Origin: Roseibacterium beibuensis
GTDB taxonomy: Bacteria; Pseudomonadota; Alphaproteobacteria; Rhodobacterales; Rhodobacteraceae
Direction: 5' to 3'
DNA length: 64,000 bases
NCBI RefSeq assembly: GCF_039542305.1
Contig: NZ_BAABHW010000008.1
Location: 1-64,000 of the forward strand
Below the pieces are notes generated by a model. The model was not told the origin of the DNA. It ran no database searches and saw nothing but the letters and a program-made list of their open reading frames with translations. The position numbers and the translations under genes are program-made. Positions 44,042 to 52,060 of this stretch are shown in pieces (within the stretch, counting starts at the first letter, position 1; every line of letters starts with the position of its first letter).

Positions 44042-44884
44042 ATGGAACCTACGACCGGCTTGATCCTGCGGCGGATTACGCAGACAAATCTCTCTGTTGC
44101 AGCGCACAAGCTTGCCACCCTCATCCTCGACGCCATCGCCTGGAAGGATGGCTACAACGGTTTGTCGCGGGGAACGGCAGCCTTCACCCTCTCGGCCCTG
44201 GCAGAGAAGATGGGTGTCTCACGGCAGTATCTTGCGGTTCTTCTGAGCGAACTTGAGGCTTCGGAGTTGCAGCTCGAGCGGGCGAAGCCGAATGGCAAGT
44301 TCGCGCCCTGGATCTTTCGGTTTTCCGCTTTCGACGAGGAGAGTGAAACCCATGATCTCGTGTCAGGTGAAGGCGACACATCACTATCTAGAGATAATAA
44401 TAACAAAACTATCTTCTCAGGGCTGATCGATATCACCACGAGTTCGAACGTTTTTCAGACAAGTTGGGCGGAGCTCATCAAAGCAGCGAAGGCCACGTTG
44501 CCCTGCTGGAACATCGACACCCAGGTCATCTGGGATCGCTTCCTCGCCTTCAACCGGTCCCGAGGCAACGGCAGGGTGCCGGCCGGCTTCCTGCTTGGCT
44601 TCATGCGCCGATGGCGAAATTCGTGGGGAACTCCAACTCGTCCCGCGGTCAAGCCGCCCGCGAGACCAATAACGGATCCCAAAGAGCGCGAATTGCTGAG
44701 ACAGATGCAAGCCGCACCAACTGCGAACCGCCAGTTCCACGCGTCCGACTTGTGTCGCTTGATCGGACACGCTGCCTACGAAGCGCGGGTACTCGATGTG
44801 ATCCGCAAGTTTGGGTGCCAGAGGTTTTCAGCAACCTTGGCGGTGCACGGACGAGCGGTGCTGGAAGGGGAGATATCCCGGTAG
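44042..44884 (+). CDS. Winged-helix plasmid protein, 280 residues
   Basis: The N-terminal half contains a winged-helix motif (FTLSALAEKMGVSRQYLAVLLSELEAS, residues about 48-74), preceded by VAAHKLATLILDAIAWKD. A Ser/Asn-rich linker separates it from a helical C-terminal part. The layout resembles plasmid replication or transfer regulators but I cannot name a family. ATG 44042 follows AAGGAG; the earlier codon at 43976 gives a poor Cys-rich extension. It is the last gene before the metal island. Confidence 0.6.
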   Translation: MEPTTGLILRRITQTNLSVAAHKLATLILDAIAWKDGYNGLSRGTAAFTLSALAEKMGVSRQYLAVLLSELEASELQLERAKPNGKFAPWIFRFSAFDEESETHDLVSGEGDTSLSRDNNNKTIFSGLIDITTSSNVFQTSWAELIKAAKATLPCWNIDTQVIWDRFLAFNRSRGNGRVPAGFLLGFMRRWRNSWGTPTRPAVKPPARPITDPKERELLRQMQAAPTANRQFHASDLCRLIGHAAYEARVLDVIRKFGCQRFSATLAVHGRAVLEGEISR

Positions 44885-44991
44885 CTTCGCTTGCTCGGAC
44901 TTGGAGTCCATGAAAGCCCCGCCACAGATGTCAAGTTCCGATAGTGAAGTTTATGTTAAAAATGGAAGTATCAGCCAGCTTTCCTTGGGTT

Positions 44992-45567
44992 TCAGAAAAT
45001 CCTGACCTGGGTTCCCACTTCTGCCAGAGCAAAAAGTTCAGCAATGTGCTCGTTGTACAGTCCAATACAGCCGTTTGATGATTGCCGACCGATTTTGCGC
45101 GTGTCACCGGTTCCGTGCACCCGGTAATACTGCCACGACAGATAAAGTGCGTGTGTTCCAAGCGGGTTGTCAGGACCCGGCGGCCAATAGTCAGGCCATT
45201 CGGGGTTACGCTCTTTCATTGATGGAGTGGGCCGCCAACTCGGCCCCTCCACCTTCCTTATAACCTCTGTATATCCTCGGCGGGTCAACTCTTCCGATGC
45301 AGGGACACTCGACGGGTAGAGTTTGTAGACACTTTCGTCTTCCCACCAATACTGGACTGCACGCGAGTCGATGTCGCACAAAATTGCACCGTGCTGAAGG
45401 TTATCGAAGTGGTCTTGCCAGAGATCCGCACTAAAGGACGAAATATTTCTGCGTACCGCCGAGGGCTCCTGCTCCTGCTCCTGAGCACGGAGAAGGGAAG
45501 GTGTTGCCAGAAGTCCGATCATAGTTGTCGAGACGAACTGGCGTCGTGTTTTCAGTGTTTTTGTCAT
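44992..45567 (-). CDS. L,D-transpeptidase (YkuD/ErfK), Tat-exported
   Basis: A 191-residue exported enzyme. The Tat-like signal is TRRQFVSTTMIGLLATPSLLRAQ. The YkuD active-site region HGTGDTRKIGRQSSNGCIGLYNEHIAELF carries the catalytic His and the Cys in SSNGC. It would cross-link peptidoglycan or attach lipoprotein to it. It stands behind the MerR-type promoter at 45597-45627. Two more YkuD genes lie in this island, at 56725 and 60167. Confidence 0.87.
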   Translation of the reverse strand: MTKTLKTRRQFVSTTMIGLLATPSLLRAQEQEQEPSAVRRNISSFSADLWQDHFDNLQHGAILCDIDSRAVQYWWEDESVYKLYPSSVPASEELTRRGYTEVIRKVEGPSWRPTPSMKERNPEWPDYWPPGPDNPLGTHALYLSWQYYRVHGTGDTRKIGRQSSNGCIGLYNEHIAELFALAEVGTQVRIF

Positions 45568-45596
45568 ATGCCTTGCCTCACTCTTTTGTTGGCTGA

Positions 45597-45627
45597 CGGA
45601 TACGACCTCTAGAAGCTAGAGGTTCAA
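45597..45627 (-). promoter_or_regulatory. MerR-type promoter for the L,D-transpeptidase gene
   Basis: On the minus strand TTGAAC (45627-45622) and TATCCG (45602-45597) are 19 bases apart, the over-long spacing typical of MerR-activated promoters. The spacer region holds the perfect dyad CCTCTAG-N3-CTAGAGG (45606-45622). Three other promoters in this island share this pattern. Confidence 0.75.
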
Positions 45628-45662
45628 CTGAAAAACGATGACGTTCTCGTGAGGTCGCGAGT

Positions 45663-46220
45663 TTACAGGTATCGACGCGTTTCAGCGCAATAATCGCGAT
45701 ACTTGGAGCCGTATTGTTCATGCAGCCATGGCTCTTCCGCGAGCGGGGCAAGGGCCAGCGCGGCAACTCCAACGATGACGATAGGCCAAACCCAAGATGA
45801 GGCGAAGAGAAGACCAAAACCTATCAGGATGGCCATGTCGGCAAGGTACTGCGGATGCCGAGAGAAACGGTAGAGACCCGAAGTGATCAGCTCGTCTTTC
45901 GCACCGCTGGTGGCTTTCAGTCCAATGCTGAATGCCCCCCACCAGACAATCAGATTTCCGGTTGCGATCAAGAACGGCCCGACCGCCCAACGGAGTGGGT
46001 TGGCCATAGAAGCGGATTTCCAATCCAAGATGCCCAAACCGATCACCGCCCCAAACACGGCCAATGTGAGACCCCATGCAATGTTTGGTATGACTGAATG
46101 CTCTCTGTTTGGAGGCCAGATGCGCTTGGACGGGCGGGCGATCGACCAAAGGAGCGCACCAATCAAAACCAGACCGGATAGCAGGCCAACGACCATTAGT
46201 ATGCCTTGGGCAATCGTCAT
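45663..46220 (-). CDS. ICMT/PEMT-like integral-membrane methyltransferase
   Basis: A 185-residue polytopic membrane protein of the isoprenylcysteine/phospholipid methyltransferase family. The diagnostic C-terminal motif is ITSGLYRFSRHPQYLADMAILIGFGLLF, then EEPWLHEQYGSKYRDYCAETRRYL. The bacterial members' substrates are mostly unknown; lipid or small-molecule methylation is possible. It overlaps the CDF transporter gene by 4 bases and is third in the transglutaminase-CDF-ICMT operon. Confidence 0.82.
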   Translation of the reverse strand: MTIAQGILMVVGLLSGLVLIGALLWSIARPSKRIWPPNREHSVIPNIAWGLTLAVFGAVIGLGILDWKSASMANPLRWAVGPFLIATGNLIVWWGAFSIGLKATSGAKDELITSGLYRFSRHPQYLADMAILIGFGLLFASSWVWPIVIVGVAALALAPLAEEPWLHEQYGSKYRDYCAETRRYL

Positions 46221-47134
46221 GAGCGGTGTCCGAACACCTGCGCCTCCTGACGCGCATTGTCGCTCGCTTCGAATTCAAGCGTGGAATGCTCGATTGATAA
46301 ACGTTCATGCAGCACCGATTTGACGTTTTCTTTAATCTTGTCGGCCTCACCCATCCATTCGCGTTCGACGACAATATGGCAGTCCAATGCCGCAGCGTGC
46401 TCCTGCATTTGCCACAGGTGGACATGATGCACGTCCACAACGCCATCGACACTCTGGATCGCTCTGACCACGTCATTTCCATCAATATCTGGTGGGCTCC
46501 CAAGCATCAGGGTTCGAATTGGGCCCCCTATTTCGGTGAAGGACAAATACAGGATGTAGAGCGCGATGCCGATGGTGATGGCCGGATCAACCCAACGCAT
46601 TTCATAGAGTATAATGAGCGTCCCGCCGACTATGACGGCCACTGAAGCCAACGCATCCGAAAGGTTGTGGAGAAAAAGCGCACGGATGTTCACGCTCCCC
46701 TTCTGCATCGAATAGGTCAGCATTGCGGTCAGCGTGTCGACCACAAGCGCGATTCCACCGAGAATGACTACGGTCCACCCCATGACTTCGGGTGGATCAA
46801 TCATGCGCATGCCACCTTCGTAGATCAGATAGAAGCCGATCACGATGAGGGTGGTGTAGTTGATCAGGGCCGCGACGATTTCGACCCGACCATAGCCGAA
46901 GGTCATGCGCTCATCGGCTGGGCGGCGCGCGATCTTGCGTGCGGCGAAGGCAATGACAAGCGAGGCCATATCGGAAAAGTTGTGCAGCGCATCGGCGATC
47001 AGTGCCAGGCTGCCCGACAATATGCCCCCGACGATTTGCGCAACGGTAAGAAGCCCGTTCGCCCAGATCGCGATGGCAACCCGCCGATCGCCAGAATCCG
47101 GATCGATATGCGCGTGCCCGTGGTCATGTGGCAT
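46217..47134 (-). CDS. CDF-family metal efflux transporter (CzcD/ZitB-like)
   Basis: A 305-residue cation diffusion facilitator with a His-rich N-terminus MPHDHGHAHIDPDSGD. Transmembrane metal sites are HNFSD (TM2) and HNLSD (TM5), the HxxxD pattern that usually selects Zn or Cd. A C-terminal metallochaperone-like domain follows (VHHVHLWQMQEHAAALDCHIVV). It exports divalent metal from the cytoplasm. ATG 47134 overlaps the upstream transglutaminase gene by 11 bases. Confidence 0.9.
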   Translation of the reverse strand: MPHDHGHAHIDPDSGDRRVAIAIWANGLLTVAQIVGGILSGSLALIADALHNFSDMASLVIAFAARKIARRPADERMTFGYGRVEIVAALINYTTLIVIGFYLIYEGGMRMIDPPEVMGWTVVILGGIALVVDTLTAMLTYSMQKGSVNIRALFLHNLSDALASVAVIVGGTLIILYEMRWVDPAITIGIALYILYLSFTEIGGPIRTLMLGSPPDIDGNDVVRAIQSVDGVVDVHHVHLWQMQEHAAALDCHIVVEREWMGEADKIKENVKSVLHERLSIEHSTLEFEASDNARQEAQVFGHRS

Positions 47135-47879
47135 TGGCAGGCTCCTCATGCGCGTGTGTCGCGCGTCGGTCAGTCTTGAGGCGGTCGCTGCGGAAACCAC
47201 GAACGCGCGCATTCATCCAGTGGCGTATGATATGACGGTAAAGGGCACCACGCAGCCATCCAAAGGATTGCTCATGGGAAAAATAGAAGGCGTCCGGCGT
47301 ATCAAACACGCCGAAATCCTGCACGATGCCGGTTTTCTGAATGTAGGTATCTTCTCCGTTCCAGGCGACGGGAGGCGCGCCAAGGCAATCCGTGCCCGCG
47401 CCATAACCGCAGAGACTTTCTGTGTCCGAGAATGACGTTTGCAGGACATCGAGGAAAGCGTCATCCAGGATGAAGCCTTCAAGGTTGATCCAGGCACCTT
47501 GAAATTCGATCTCGACCCATGAGTGGAGAATTTCCTGCGGAGCAAGCGGATACACCAGCTCAGGGACAACACCGCGCTGCAAGCCTTTATGGATCGTAAA
47601 CCCATGCAACCGGCAACGAATGCCGACACCACGCAGCAGCGCCATCAAGAGCGTGCCTTTGGTATTGCACTGCCCATAGCCGTCGGAAAGCACTTCGGAT
47701 GCGGGGATGTCGTCAGCTCGATTGTATCCGAACGCGATTTCATTCCGAACGAAATCATAGGCAGCTCCGATCCGATCGTATTCGGATAAGCCGCGCCAGC
47801 TGCGGTTCTCAATTAGACGCGCAAGAGGCGCGGCATCAAAATCCAGTAGTTTGGTGGGTACAAGTAGGGGGTCAGTCAT
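47124..47879 (-). CDS. Transglutaminase-like protein
   Basis: A 251-residue protein with a transglutaminase/protease-like core. The triad is visible as Cys in SDGYGQCNTKGTLLMALLRG, His in EILHSWVEIEF and Asp in FILDDAFLD. No signal peptide is seen with start ATG 47879 (MTDPLLVPT); the longer frame to 47915 would begin at or before the likely transcription start. It is first in the operon driven by the MerR-type promoter at 47915-47945. It could modify or cleave a peptide or protein, but the substrate is unknown. Confidence 0.75.
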   Translation of the reverse strand: MTDPLLVPTKLLDFDAAPLARLIENRSWRGLSEYDRIGAAYDFVRNEIAFGYNRADDIPASEVLSDGYGQCNTKGTLLMALLRGVGIRCRLHGFTIHKGLQRGVVPELVYPLAPQEILHSWVEIEFQGAWINLEGFILDDAFLDVLQTSFSDTESLCGYGAGTDCLGAPPVAWNGEDTYIQKTGIVQDFGVFDTPDAFYFSHEQSFGWLRGALYRHIIRHWMNARVRGFRSDRLKTDRRATHAHEEPANAT

Positions 47880-47914
47880 CTGCAACGGGTCGCTCCTCGA
47901 ATCGTCTTGGAACA

Positions 47915-47945
47915 AGACTAATTGCTATAGTCACTATAGCTTCAA
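47915..47945 (-). promoter_or_regulatory. MerR-type promoter for the transglutaminase-CDF-ICMT operon
   Basis: On the minus strand TTGAAG (47945-47940) and TAGTCT (47920-47915) are 19 bases apart. The perfect dyad GCTATAG-TCA-CTATAGC (47924-47940) fills the spacer. The half-sites differ from CCTCTAG in the other promoters and resemble the CTATAGT-type operators of CadR/PbrR regulators. Confidence 0.68.
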
Positions 47946-47974
47946 TCCTTTCTTTCAGAAAGAATCTCCCGCAA

Positions 47975-48574
47975 CTATTTGTCCGTGTGAACCGCTTTGT
48001 GGTGTTCGCCGTGTGCGTCGCGCAGGATGTCGATACCGCCCCAGGCCGCGATCCCGGCGACGATCACACCGACGACAAGGTCCGGCCAGTTGGTTCCTAG
48101 CCAAGCGACGAGGCCACCGGCCACGACGATCCCGAGGTTCGCGGCGAAATCGTTGTAACTGAAGGTGTTGGCCGCGCGGATATTGACGTTTGGATTTTTG
48201 AGCTTAGCGAGCAGCCAAACGCAGACTGCGTTGATAGCCGCCGCGATCAGGGCCATTGCAATCATGATCGTCCCGAGCGGATCTGACCCACCGATGTAGC
48301 GGCGCCACGCATCGTAGAGGATGCCTGCAGCGAACAGGATCAGCAGCCCGCCGGAAACGTTCGCCGCCCCGCGTTTCCATTTGGCGGATCGGGACAAGGC
48401 GAAAAGGCTGATCGCGTAGACGAAGCTGTCGGAGAGGTTATCGAGCCCGTTGGCGATCAGGGCACTTGAGTCGCCGAAGGCGCCTGTTGCGAAAAAAGCC
48501 ACGGCCAAACCGATATTGAGCGCCAGAACGATCCAAAGCGTCCGTCTCTCCATTGAATCTTGTCTAGCGGCCAT
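47975..48574 (-). CDS. Short CDF-family cation transporter
   Basis: About 199 residues, with five to six transmembrane segments and CDF-type metal residues in NGLDNLSDSFVYAIS (DxxxD) and SYNDFAANLG. The C-terminal cytoplasmic domain of full-length CDF proteins is missing. Members of this compact type often stand next to a MerR regulator, as here, where the regulator gene lies upstream on the same strand. The start is ATG 48574 or ATG 48553; the upstream codon at 48604 is less likely. Expected role: Zn/Cd/Pb-type efflux. Confidence 0.8.
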   Translation of the reverse strand: MAARQDSMERRTLWIVLALNIGLAVAFFATGAFGDSSALIANGLDNLSDSFVYAISLFALSRSAKWKRGAANVSGGLLILFAAGILYDAWRRYIGGSDPLGTIMIAMALIAAAINAVCVWLLAKLKNPNVNIRAANTFSYNDFAANLGIVVAGGLVAWLGTNWPDLVVGVIVAGIAAWGGIDILRDAHGEHHKAVHTDK

Positions 48575-48656
48575 TTTGTGGTTCCAGCTTGTGTTGTACG
48601 ACACATTAACTTCTGCGGCTGATCTGCGTTCCAGCCGGAATGTTGGCTGAATTCCT

Positions 48657-49085
48657 TCAGGCCCCGATTTCCTCGTGTTCGGTCAAGCATTCCGAATGGT
48701 CCCGCAACACCTCAAGCACCTTGCAATCTCCCGTCCGCCCGCCGCTGCATTCGTGAACCATACGTTTCAGTTCCGTGCGCAGCGCCTTCAGGCGAGCCAT
48801 GCGCTGCTCCACCTGTTTGAGCTGGCGACGCGCGATGGCATCAGCTTCATCACAGGGCCGATTGGGATGGTCGCTGAGGTCGAGCAGCTCGCGGATCGCA
48901 TCGAGCGAGAAGCCGAGTTGCCGCGAGTGGCGGATGAAGGACAGTCGATCAAGCTGTGCATTGTCGTAGCGCCTCTGTCCGCCTTCGGTCCTGCCAGGTT
49001 CGGGCATGAGTCCGATCTGTTCGTAGTACCGGATGGTCTGCACTTTTGTGCCAGTCTTCTTTGACAGAGTACCGATCGTGAGCAT
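48657..49085 (-). CDS. MerR-family metal-responsive regulator (CadR/PbrR/ZntR-like)
   Basis: A 142-residue MerR protein. The N-terminal HTH is MLTIGTLSKKTGTKVQTIRYYEQIGLMPEPGR. A dimerisation helix (ARRQLKQVEQRMARLKALRTELKRMV) leads to a Cys-rich metal-binding tail HECSGGRTGDCKVLEVLRDHSEC. ATG 49085 has GGAGG 5 bases upstream. It is divergent from the SCO operon. It most probably controls the promoters with CCTCTAG dyads at 45597, 49191, 59688 and 60891. The Cys pattern suggests Zn, Cd or Pb; copper is not excluded given the SCO/PCuAC genes. Confidence 0.88.
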   Translation of the reverse strand: MLTIGTLSKKTGTKVQTIRYYEQIGLMPEPGRTEGGQRRYDNAQLDRLSFIRHSRQLGFSLDAIRELLDLSDHPNRPCDEADAIARRQLKQVEQRMARLKALRTELKRMVHECSGGRTGDCKVLEVLRDHSECLTEHEEIGA

Positions 49086-49190
49086 TTTCGCCTCCATGAA
49101 AAAGATACAGTTTGTGTAGGTTTTGCCGTCGGAATAGACAAGTGTCGGATTCACAGACGCGTGAGTTCAAGCTATACCATGATTTCGTGC

Positions 49191-49221
49191 TTGAACCTCT
49201 AGCAGCTAGAGGATGTATCCG
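49191..49221 (+). promoter_or_regulatory. MerR-type promoter for the SCO-to-Lnt operon
   Basis: TTGAAC (49191-49196) and TATCCG (49216-49221) are 19 bases apart on the plus strand, with the perfect dyad CCTCTAG-CAG-CTAGAGG at 49196-49212. It lies between the divergent MerR gene and the SCO gene, the classic place for a MerR target. Confidence 0.78.
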
Positions 49222-49256
49222 CACAAGCAATAAGAATCAAAATCAGGCGAACAGGA

Positions 49257-49859
49257 TTGTCCCTTACATCGGCACAGAAGTTTCTTTGGGTTTTGGCAGG
49301 CGTGGCAGCGCTTGCCTTCGTATGGCTTTTGCTATGGTCCGATTATCGTGCCGATAGCGCCCGAACCGACGCCGAACCGCCTTTTTTCGCTGAGTTCGAA
49401 CTGACGGACCACCAGGGTATGGTTCGAACCGAGGAGGACTTTGCGGGGCGCTGGATGCTGGTTTTTATCGGCTTTACCAACTGCCCCGACGTCTGCCCGA
49501 CGACCCTATCCGAGGTCGCGGCGGTGATGGACGGTCTGGGCGACGATGCCGCCAAGGTCCAGCCGATTTTCATAACAATCGACCCTGAACGAGACACGCC
49601 CGCAGCACTCGCCGAATACGTCCCGCTGTTCGATGCGGGCATCATCGGGCTGACCGGCACGCCGGAACAGATCGCCGCCACATCCGAGACCTTTCCGATC
49701 TTCTTCGAACGCGTCGAAGAGGCTGCGGCGCCGGATGGTTACACGATGGGCCACACGTCGCATCTGTTCCTCTTCGATCCCGACGCGGGCTTCGCCGACT
49801 CGTGGCCCTACGGCACCTCCGCCGAAGAGATCCTCGCCAATCTGGAAGAGAGGATCTGA
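49257..49859 (+). CDS. SCO1/SenC-family copper protein
   Basis: A 200-residue membrane-anchored thioredoxin-fold protein. One N-terminal transmembrane helix (FLWVLAGVAALAFVWLLLW) is followed by the SCO motif NCPDVCPTTL (CxxxC) and the copper-ligand His in YTMGHTSHLFLFD. It delivers Cu to the CuA site of cytochrome oxidase or acts as a thiol reductase. TTG 49257 is the only in-frame start before the anchor. It is first gene of the ten-gene operon, and a second SCO lies four genes downstream. Confidence 0.88.
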   Translation: MSLTSAQKFLWVLAGVAALAFVWLLLWSDYRADSARTDAEPPFFAEFELTDHQGMVRTEEDFAGRWMLVFIGFTNCPDVCPTTLSEVAAVMDGLGDDAAKVQPIFITIDPERDTPAALAEYVPLFDAGIIGLTGTPEQIAATSETFPIFFERVEEAAAPDGYTMGHTSHLFLFDPDAGFADSWPYGTSAEEILANLEERI

Positions 49860-49864
49860 CCGAC

Positions 49865-50287
49865 ATGAACCGTATGTCCGGAGAAACAGCCCTCGGGCTG
49901 GCGTGGATCATCGCGCTCGTCGCCTCGCTTGCCGTGCTTTTCATCGGCGAGGTGCTGGGGCAGACGCCCTGTGTGCTGTGCTGGTTCCAGCGCGCCTTCA
50001 TGTTCCCCTTGGCCATTGTCCTCGGGCTCGGCCTTTGGTGGCGGGACGGCCGCGTGGGGCGCTACGGCATCGCATTGGCGCTTGGCGGCGGCGCAATCGC
50101 CCTCTGGCACATGGGGCTGTACGTCGGTCTTGTTCCCGAACGCGTCCAGCCCTGCACGGCCACCGGCCCCTCTTGCACCGATGACAACCAACTGGTCTTC
50201 GGCATCCCTATCCCGCTGATGGCGCTCGCCGCCTTCGCGCTGATCGGGGCGCTGTCGGCCCTTTCATTAAAGGACACACGAACATGA
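49865..50287 (+). CDS. DsbB-like disulfide oxidoreductase
   Basis: A 140-residue membrane protein with four hydrophobic segments. The first Cys pair is QTPCVLCWFQR (CxxC) and the second CTATGPSC, as in DsbB/BdbC. It reoxidises the DsbA-like protein using quinones. It overlaps the next gene by 4 bases, so the pair forms a local disulfide-forming system for the exported proteins of this operon. Confidence 0.87.
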   Translation: MNRMSGETALGLAWIIALVASLAVLFIGEVLGQTPCVLCWFQRAFMFPLAIVLGLGLWWRDGRVGRYGIALALGGGAIALWHMGLYVGLVPERVQPCTATGPSCTDDNQLVFGIPIPLMALAAFALIGALSALSLKDTRT

Positions 50288-50943
50288 ATCGACGCGGCCT
50301 GATCCTGTCCGTTCTTGCCCTCGGCGCCGCCGGTTTCGGCGGAGCCACCTGGTTTGCAAACCGCCCCGGCCCAGTGGCCGAAGCGGAGCCCGTTGCTCCG
50401 GAACTTGCGGAGGCGATGATCCGCCCCTACTCGCCCATCCTCGGGCCTGCGGATGCGCCCGTCACGATCGTCGAATTCTTCGATCCGGCCTGCGAGGCCT
50501 GTCGCGCCTTTCATCCCATCGTGAAGGACATCATGGCCGAGCATGGGGATGCTGTCCGCGTCGTGATCCGCTACACGCCTTTCCACGGCGCGGCATCCGA
50601 GGAAGCGATCCGCGTGCTCGAGGCGGCGCGCATGCAGGACGTTTACGTGCCGGTGCTCGAGGCCGTTCTGCGGGAACAGCCGAGATGGGCGTCGCACGGT
50701 GCCCCGGCGCCTGGCCTGATCCTTCAGATCGCCGCCACGGCCGGACTCGATGCCGAAGCCGCGCGCACGCAAATGCTGGCACCCGGTGTCGTGGCGATCC
50801 TTAACCAGGATCGTGCTGACGTCGAGGCCGTGGGAATTCGCCAGACGCCCACATTCTTTGTGAACGGCAAGCCGCTCGATCCATTCGGGGAGGCAGAGTT
50901 GCGTCGTCTGGTGGCCGCCGAAGTCGCTGCCGCGCAAAGCTGA
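50284..50943 (+). CDS. DsbA-like thiol-disulfide protein
   Basis: A 219-residue exported or anchored thioredoxin-fold protein. After the N-terminal hydrophobic segment (LILSVLALGAAGFGGATWF) comes VTIVEFFDPACEACRAFHP with active site CEAC. The cis-proline loop is IRQTPTFFVNG. It pairs with the upstream DsbB-like protein. CEAC is unlike the CPHC of DsbA and closer to BdbD-type proteins. Confidence 0.87.
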   Translation: MNRRGLILSVLALGAAGFGGATWFANRPGPVAEAEPVAPELAEAMIRPYSPILGPADAPVTIVEFFDPACEACRAFHPIVKDIMAEHGDAVRVVIRYTPFHGAASEEAIRVLEAARMQDVYVPVLEAVLREQPRWASHGAPAPGLILQIAATAGLDAEAARTQMLAPGVVAILNQDRADVEAVGIRQTPTFFVNGKPLDPFGEAELRRLVAAEVAAAQS

Positions 50944-50966
50944 ATGGAAAGGGCAGGATCAGAACG

Positions 50967-51434
50967 ATGAAAAAGTATATTTTGACTGGCACACTGGCCG
51001 CGCTTTTGACCCTTGGAGGGCTCTCGGTGCCCGCGCTGGCCGGACCCGAGGATGTTGTCGTCGAGAACGCGTGGTCCCGCGCCTCCATCGGGATGAACCG
51101 TCCCGGGGCCGCTTACATGACGATCCGCAACACTGGCGACGAGCCGGTGACGCTGATCGGCCTTACAACTCCGCTCGCGATGATGCCCGAAATTCACGAG
51201 ACGAAGACAAATGCCGAGGGTGTGAGTTCCATGAGCCCGGCGGGGGAGATCGCGATCGCCCCGGGCGAGAGCGTCGCGCTCGAACCGGGGGGCCTGCACG
51301 CAATGCTGATGCGGCTACAAGAACCGATGACGGAAGGGGACACCTTTCCGCTGACCCTGCTTTTCGACGACGGAGGCGAAGTGACGGTCGAGGTGCCGAT
51401 CCTCGGCATCGCCGCGCGGGGGCCAGAGGACTGA
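50967..51434 (+). CDS. PCuAC periplasmic copper chaperone
   Basis: A 155-residue exported protein (signal peptide to about residue 25, ALA). Copper ligands H77, M89, H111 and M113 (EIHETKTNAEGVSSM, GGLHAMLM) fit the PCuAC motif. It hands Cu(I) to SCO or directly to cytochrome oxidase. TGATG overlap couples it to the second SCO gene. Confidence 0.9.
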   Translation: MKKYILTGTLAALLTLGGLSVPALAGPEDVVVENAWSRASIGMNRPGAAYMTIRNTGDEPVTLIGLTTPLAMMPEIHETKTNAEGVSSMSPAGEIAIAPGESVALEPGGLHAMLMRLQEPMTEGDTFPLTLLFDDGGEVTVEVPILGIAARGPED

Positions 51435-52060
51435 TGCGGCGACGGGCGATCCTGGGGTACGGCGCGGCTGGTGTCGGGGCGGTCGCCCTGATGCTCTTCG
51501 TCGGTTGGTGGCAGGTCGATGGACCCGGTGGACCCGAACCTGTCGGGCAGCGGCCTGTGGCCCTGACCGAAATGGATTTCCGTCTGACGGATCATGAGGG
51601 CAACGCGGTCGGGCCAGAAACCCTGATCGGTCGCCCGACGATGGCGTTCTTCGGCTTCACCTACTGTCCCGATGTCTGCCCGACCACGCTCTCGGACATT
51701 TCGGGATGGCTCGACGATCTGGGAGACGAGGCCGACGAGATGAACGTGGTTTTCATCACGGTCGATCCCGAGCGCGACACTGTCGAAACGATGGCCGAAT
51801 ATGTCGGCTACTTCCATCCTGGGATACGTGGCTGGACGGGACCGGAAGAGCAGATCGCGCGCGTCGCGGACGGCTTCCACGCCACCTACGAAAGGTTGCC
51901 GACGGAGAGCGGCGATTACACGATGAACCACAGCGCGAGCGTCTTCCTGTTCGCAGCCTCTGGGCGGTTCGTCACCATGATCGACTATCACGAACCCAGA
52001 GAATTCGCGGTGCCGAAAATTCGCCGCGCGCTGGAAGAAGAAATGGAGGGGGCGACATGA
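51434..52060 (+). CDS. Second SCO1/SenC-family protein
   Basis: A 208-residue protein with N-terminal anchor RRRAILGYGAAGVGAVALMLFVGWW, CxxxC in YCPDVCPTTL and ligand His in YTMNHSASVFLF. It is distinct from the first SCO of the operon. It overlaps the peptidase gene by ATGA. The PCuAC-SCO pairing is typical of oxidase copper loading. Confidence 0.9.
   Translation: MRRRAILGYGAAGVGAVALMLFVGWWQVDGPGGPEPVGQRPVALTEMDFRLTDHEGNAVGPETLIGRPTMAFFGFTYCPDVCPTTLSDISGWLDDLGDEADEMNVVFITVDPERDTVETMAEYVGYFHPGIRGWTGPEEQIARVADGFHATYERLPTESGDYTMNHSASVFLFAASGRFVTMIDYHEPREFAVPKIRRALEEEMEGAT

Noticed and set aside
45718..46503. 261-codon minus-strand frame
   Set aside because: It lies inside the ICMT and CDF genes in another phase; the product has no domain, while both real genes have clear motifs.
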